From Candidatus Krumholzibacteriia bacterium (GTDB lineage: Bacteria > Krumholzibacteriota > Krumholzibacteriia > LZORAL124-64-63): a stretch of 33,440 nt of DNA. Shown here piece after piece: positions 30,989-33,440 of the stretch. The notes under the pieces are model-generated. The model was not told the origin of the DNA and did no database searches. It saw only the letters and a list, made by a program, of their open reading frames with translations. The position numbers were made by a program, and so were the translations under genes. The DNA lies in NCBI GenBank assembly GCA_023270185.1, contig JAGLCY010000290.1, forward strand, positions 1-33,440, written 5' to 3'. Positions within the stretch are counted from its first letter, which is position 1, and the number at the start of each line of letters is the position of its first letter.

Positions 30989-32050
30989 ATGTCCGAAGAA
31001 AACGGCGCGGAAAGAACTGAAAAAGCAACAGTCAAACGGCGTGAACAAGCTCGTGATCGCGGCCAGGTGGCCCGCAGCAATGAGGTCACCAGCGCTGTGC
31101 TCCTGGTGGCAGGCACCACCGTGCTGGTTGCCGGCTCCGGTCATTTCACCAGGGTCCTCGGACGAAACACCTCCTATCTGCTTTCCCAGGCCCATGACCT
31201 GGGTCCCGACAACCAATTCGCCATCAGGGAGTTGGTGTCCGGCAACCTTGAAGTCCTGCTGCTCTCACTGGCTCCTTTGTTGTTGGTTGTCCTTCTGGCC
31301 GCCGTGGGAGCCAACGTGATGCAGGTGGGGTTCCACGTCAGTTCCAAATCCATCTCTTTCCGCACTGAAAAGCTCAATCCGTTCACGGGCATGAAACGCT
31401 TCTTCCAGAAGACGACCTACTTCGAAATGGTCAAACACTTCCTGAAAATCCTGGTCATCGGACTATTGGCCTGGGTGACAATCCGGGGAATGATGGGACA
31501 TCTGGCCGCTTCGGCCGTCCTGCCCCTGCCCGAGATCGTGACCATGGCCAGGACCGACTTCACCCAACTCATGATCAAGCTCCTTCTGTTCATGGTCGCC
31601 CTGGGAGTGATCGACTGGTTCTGGCAGAAAAACCGCCACGAAGAGAACCTGAAGATGACCAGGCAGGAAGTGAAAAAGGAAAACAAGGACATTGAAGGAG
31701 ATCCCCAGATCAAGGCCAGGATCCGCGGGCTCCAGTTCGAAATGGCCCGAAAACGGATGCTGGCCGATGTGCCGACGGCCGATGTCGTGGTGACCAATCC
31801 CACGCATTTTGCCGTCGCCTTGAAATACGCTCCCGGGGCCGCGGCGCCCATGGTGGTGGCCAAAGGCCAGGATCACATGGCGATGATGATCAGGAAAGTG
31901 GCTCGCAAGGCTCGGATTCCGATCATCGAAAACAAACCTCTGGCCCGCTCACTGCATAAGCAGGTCGACGTGGGGGCCGGAATTCCGGAAAGCCTTTTCC
32001 AGGCTGTGGCCGAAGTTCTGGCCTATGTGTACCGCCTCAGGAAAGCCTGA
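30989..32050 (+). CDS. flhB: Export specificity switch protein FlhB
   Basis: FlhB sets whether rod/hook or filament proteins are exported. The 353-residue protein has four membrane segments (about 30-220) and a cytoplasmic domain with NPTH at 270-273 (VVVTNPTHFAVALKY), where autocleavage happens after Asn270. The N-terminus (EENGAERTEKATVKRREQARDRGQVARS) is standard. A GGGGAGG precedes ATG 30989. The NPTH motif is intact. Confidence 0.97.
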   Translation: MSEENGAERTEKATVKRREQARDRGQVARSNEVTSAVLLVAGTTVLVAGSGHFTRVLGRNTSYLLSQAHDLGPDNQFAIRELVSGNLEVLLLSLAPLLLVVLLAAVGANVMQVGFHVSSKSISFRTEKLNPFTGMKRFFQKTTYFEMVKHFLKILVIGLLAWVTIRGMMGHLAASAVLPLPEIVTMARTDFTQLMIKLLLFMVALGVIDWFWQKNRHEENLKMTRQEVKKENKDIEGDPQIKARIRGLQFEMARKRMLADVPTADVVVTNPTHFAVALKYAPGAAAPMVVAKGQDHMAMMIRKVARKARIPIIENKPLARSLHKQVDVGAGIPESLFQAVAEVLAYVYRLRKA

Positions 32051-32051
32051 C

Positions 32052-32081
32052 CACTTGAAGTTCGATCACTTGAAGTCCGAC
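32052..32081 (+). repeat. Two 15-bp tandem copies before flhA
   Basis: CACTTGAAGTTCGAT (32052-32066) and CACTTGAAGTCCGAC (32067-32081), 13 of 15 bases identical, in the 45-bp gap between flhB and flhA. It ends right at the flhA ribosome binding site. It looks like a local duplication; no role is evident. Confidence 0.7.
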
Positions 32082-32095
32082 AAGGAGACTGAAGT

Positions 32096-33440
32096 TTGAA
32101 ACAGGATCAAGTCATCAACAGGGATCTGGTGCTGGCCAACAGTAATGTGCTGAGCGCGGGCGCCGTCCTTGTCATCCTGGGGCTGATGGTTGTTCCGGTG
32201 CCGCCAATCCTTCTGGACCTCATGCTGACCTTCAGCATCGCGTTCTCCGTGACGGTTCTTCTGGTGTCCCTCTACATAAAACAACCACTGCAGTTCAACG
32301 CCTTCCCTTCACTATTGTTGATCCTCACCCTGATGCGGTTGTCCCTGAACGTCGCTTCGACACGATTGATCCTGAGTAAGGGCTCTGCAGGCCAGGTGAT
32401 TCAGAGTTTCGGGGATTTCGTGGTAGGCGGAAACTACGTCATCGGGGTGATCGTGTTCACCATTCTGGTCATTATCAATTTCATGGTCATCACGAAAGGC
32501 TCCGGTCGCATCGCCGAGGTGGCGGCCCGATTCACCCTGGATGCCATGCCTGGTAAACAGATGGCTATCGACGCGGATCTCAATGCCGGCCTGATCAACG
32601 AAAGGCAGGCCAGGCTCCGGCGTCAGGAAATTGCCCAGGAAGCGGAATTCTTCGGCGCCATGGACGGCGCGAGCAAGTTCGTCAAAGGCGATGCCATTGC
32701 AAGCATCATCATCACCGTGGTCAACATCGCCGCGGGTTTCGTTATCGGGATGATCCAGATGGGACTTCCCGCGGGCGAAGCCCTCAGCCGTTTCACCGTC
32801 CTGACCGTCGGCGACGGTCTTGTCAGCCAGATTCCCGCCCTGCTGGTGTCCACAAGCGCGGGTCTGGTTGTCACCCGTTCCAGCAGCAACCTGAACCTGG
32901 GCCAAACATTGACGCTGCAGATATTTCGTCAGCGGAAACCGTTGTTTCTTTCCGCGGGGGCGATGCTTGTCATGGGTCTGATCCCCGGATTGCCCACGGG
33001 GCCATTCCTGTTCCTGGCCTTTGCAACGGCCCTTGCGGGATTTTTCATGGGCCGCAAGGTCGCCCAATACGATGAAAATCAAACTCTGTCCGAGGAACAG
33101 GAACAGATGGTTCAGGAACAACCTGAGGAACAACCCGAAGGTATCCGTTCGGAAGACCTGTTCATCATGGATCGTCTTGAACTGGAAATAGGCTACGGTT
33201 TGATTCCCCTGGTCGACGATTCGCGAGGGGGGGATCTGTTGCACCGGGTCGGAAACATCCGGCGCCAGGTGGGGTCGGAACTCGGCATCTTTATACACCC
33301 CATCCGCGTGCGGGACAATCTTCAGTTGGGTGCCCAGCAATACGTCATACGCCTCAAGGGTGTGGAAATTGCCAGGTCCGAACTGATGCCCGACCGCCTT
33401 CTGGCCATGAACACGGGCCCCGAAACCGGTGAAATCGAGG
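32096..33440 (+). CDS. flhA: Flagellar export-gate protein FlhA (partial, 5' part)
   Basis: FlhA is the largest export-gate protein and the chaperone docking site. The frame runs past the right edge, giving 448 codons here. It starts with TTG, preceded by AAGGAG eight bases upstream. The membrane part has VVPVPPILLDLMLTFSIAFSVTVLLVSLYI, FPSLLLILTLMRLSLNVASTRLIL and the FHIPEP-like segment RFTLDAMPGKQMAIDADLNAGLI, FFGAMDGASKFVKGDAIASI. The cytoplasmic part begins near 340 with DRLELEIGYGLIPLVD. Motifs are intact. The stop lies outside the window. Confidence 0.96.
   Translation, partial: MKQDQVINRDLVLANSNVLSAGAVLVILGLMVVPVPPILLDLMLTFSIAFSVTVLLVSLYIKQPLQFNAFPSLLLILTLMRLSLNVASTRLILSKGSAGQVIQSFGDFVVGGNYVIGVIVFTILVIINFMVITKGSGRIAEVAARFTLDAMPGKQMAIDADLNAGLINERQARLRRQEIAQEAEFFGAMDGASKFVKGDAIASIIITVVNIAAGFVIGMIQMGLPAGEALSRFTVLTVGDGLVSQIPALLVSTSAGLVVTRSSSNLNLGQTLTLQIFRQRKPLFLSAGAMLVMGLIPGLPTGPFLFLAFATALAGFFMGRKVAQYDENQTLSEEQEQMVQEQPEEQPEGIRSEDLFIMDRLELEIGYGLIPLVDDSRGGDLLHRVGNIRRQVGSELGIFIHPIRVRDNLQLGAQQYVIRLKGVEIARSELMPDRLLAMNTGPETGEIE

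Noticed and set aside
32056-32083. Sigma-28-like pattern (TGAAGTTC-N12-TCCGACAA) before flhA
   Set aside because: Its expected start (about 32090) falls after the flhA ribosome binding site at 32083-32088, so the RNA could not be translated well from TTG 32096. The match is probably a by-product of the 15-bp repeat.
32312-33340. 342-codon open frame on the minus strand opposite flhA
   Set aside because: It is antisense to well-conserved flhA motifs and its product is low-complexity (His/Gln/Asp/Gly-rich), typical of a shadow frame in GC-rich coding DNA. The same applies to the 649-codon minus-strand frame opposite kinase 1 (7025-8974) and the 508-codon frame opposite NtrC1 (8971-10497).

Overview
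The window is one continuous flagellar gene cluster with almost no non-flagellar content. It comes from a motile bacterium of about 55-58% GC (estimated by eye) that appears to use both sigma-54 and sigma-28 for flagellar transcription. The order flgB-flgC-fliE-fliF-fliG-fliH-fliI-fliJ-motE-fliK-flgD-flgE-flbD-motA-motB-fliL-fliM-fliN-fliO-fliP-fliQ-fliR-flhB-flhA is the long non-proteobacterial arrangement. The presence of FliW/CsrA, FlaG, FlbD and MotE points away from enteric bacteria. I cannot name the species. A diderm lineage outside the classical Proteobacteria (for example in the FCB superphylum) is my inference from gene content only.

Left part (1-6.5 kb): the 3' end of flgL, then fliW and csrA (plus strand) run head-on, with no spacer, into a minus-strand filament operon fliC-flaG-fliD-fliS-(fliT-like). 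The flagellin gene has a sigma-28-like promoter and a leader of about 120 nt rich in GGA motifs, one of them on the Shine-Dalgarno. This fits FliW-CsrA-flagellin feedback. A two-part GNAT-family acetyltransferase gene is divergent from flagellin across a 250-bp region holding a near-perfect dyad. FlgM (anti-sigma-28) follows, with sigma-28-like and sigma-54-like promoters in tandem and a terminator behind it.

Regulatory part (6.6-14 kb): a 758-residue soluble histidine kinase with a degenerate receiver-like N-terminus is paired with a first NtrC-type sigma-54 activator (GAFTDA variant). After a 316-bp gap with a sigma-54-like promoter come a secreted repeat-like protein, FlgN, a minimal histidine kinase and a second NtrC-type activator (GAFTGA). 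These are co-directional with flgB and what follows.

Structural part (14-33.4 kb): rod, MS ring, switch, export ATPase, hook, stator, C-ring and export-gate genes form tightly packed, often overlapping units. Two textbook -24/-12 promoters (TGGCAC-N5-TTGC) break the run: one before motE and one before fliP. The second lies on what would otherwise look like the 5' end of the fliP reading frame and moves its start 78 bp downstream. flhA runs off the right edge.

A coherent model: vegetative sigma factor -> kinase 1/NtrC1 -> sigma-54 promoters (flgN/kinase 2/NtrC2/basal body, motE-hook, fliP-export gate, flgM) -> FlgM/sigma-28 -> flagellin, with FliW-CsrA tuning flagellin translation. No CRISPR array, insertion sequence, tRNA, rRNA or phage gene was seen.
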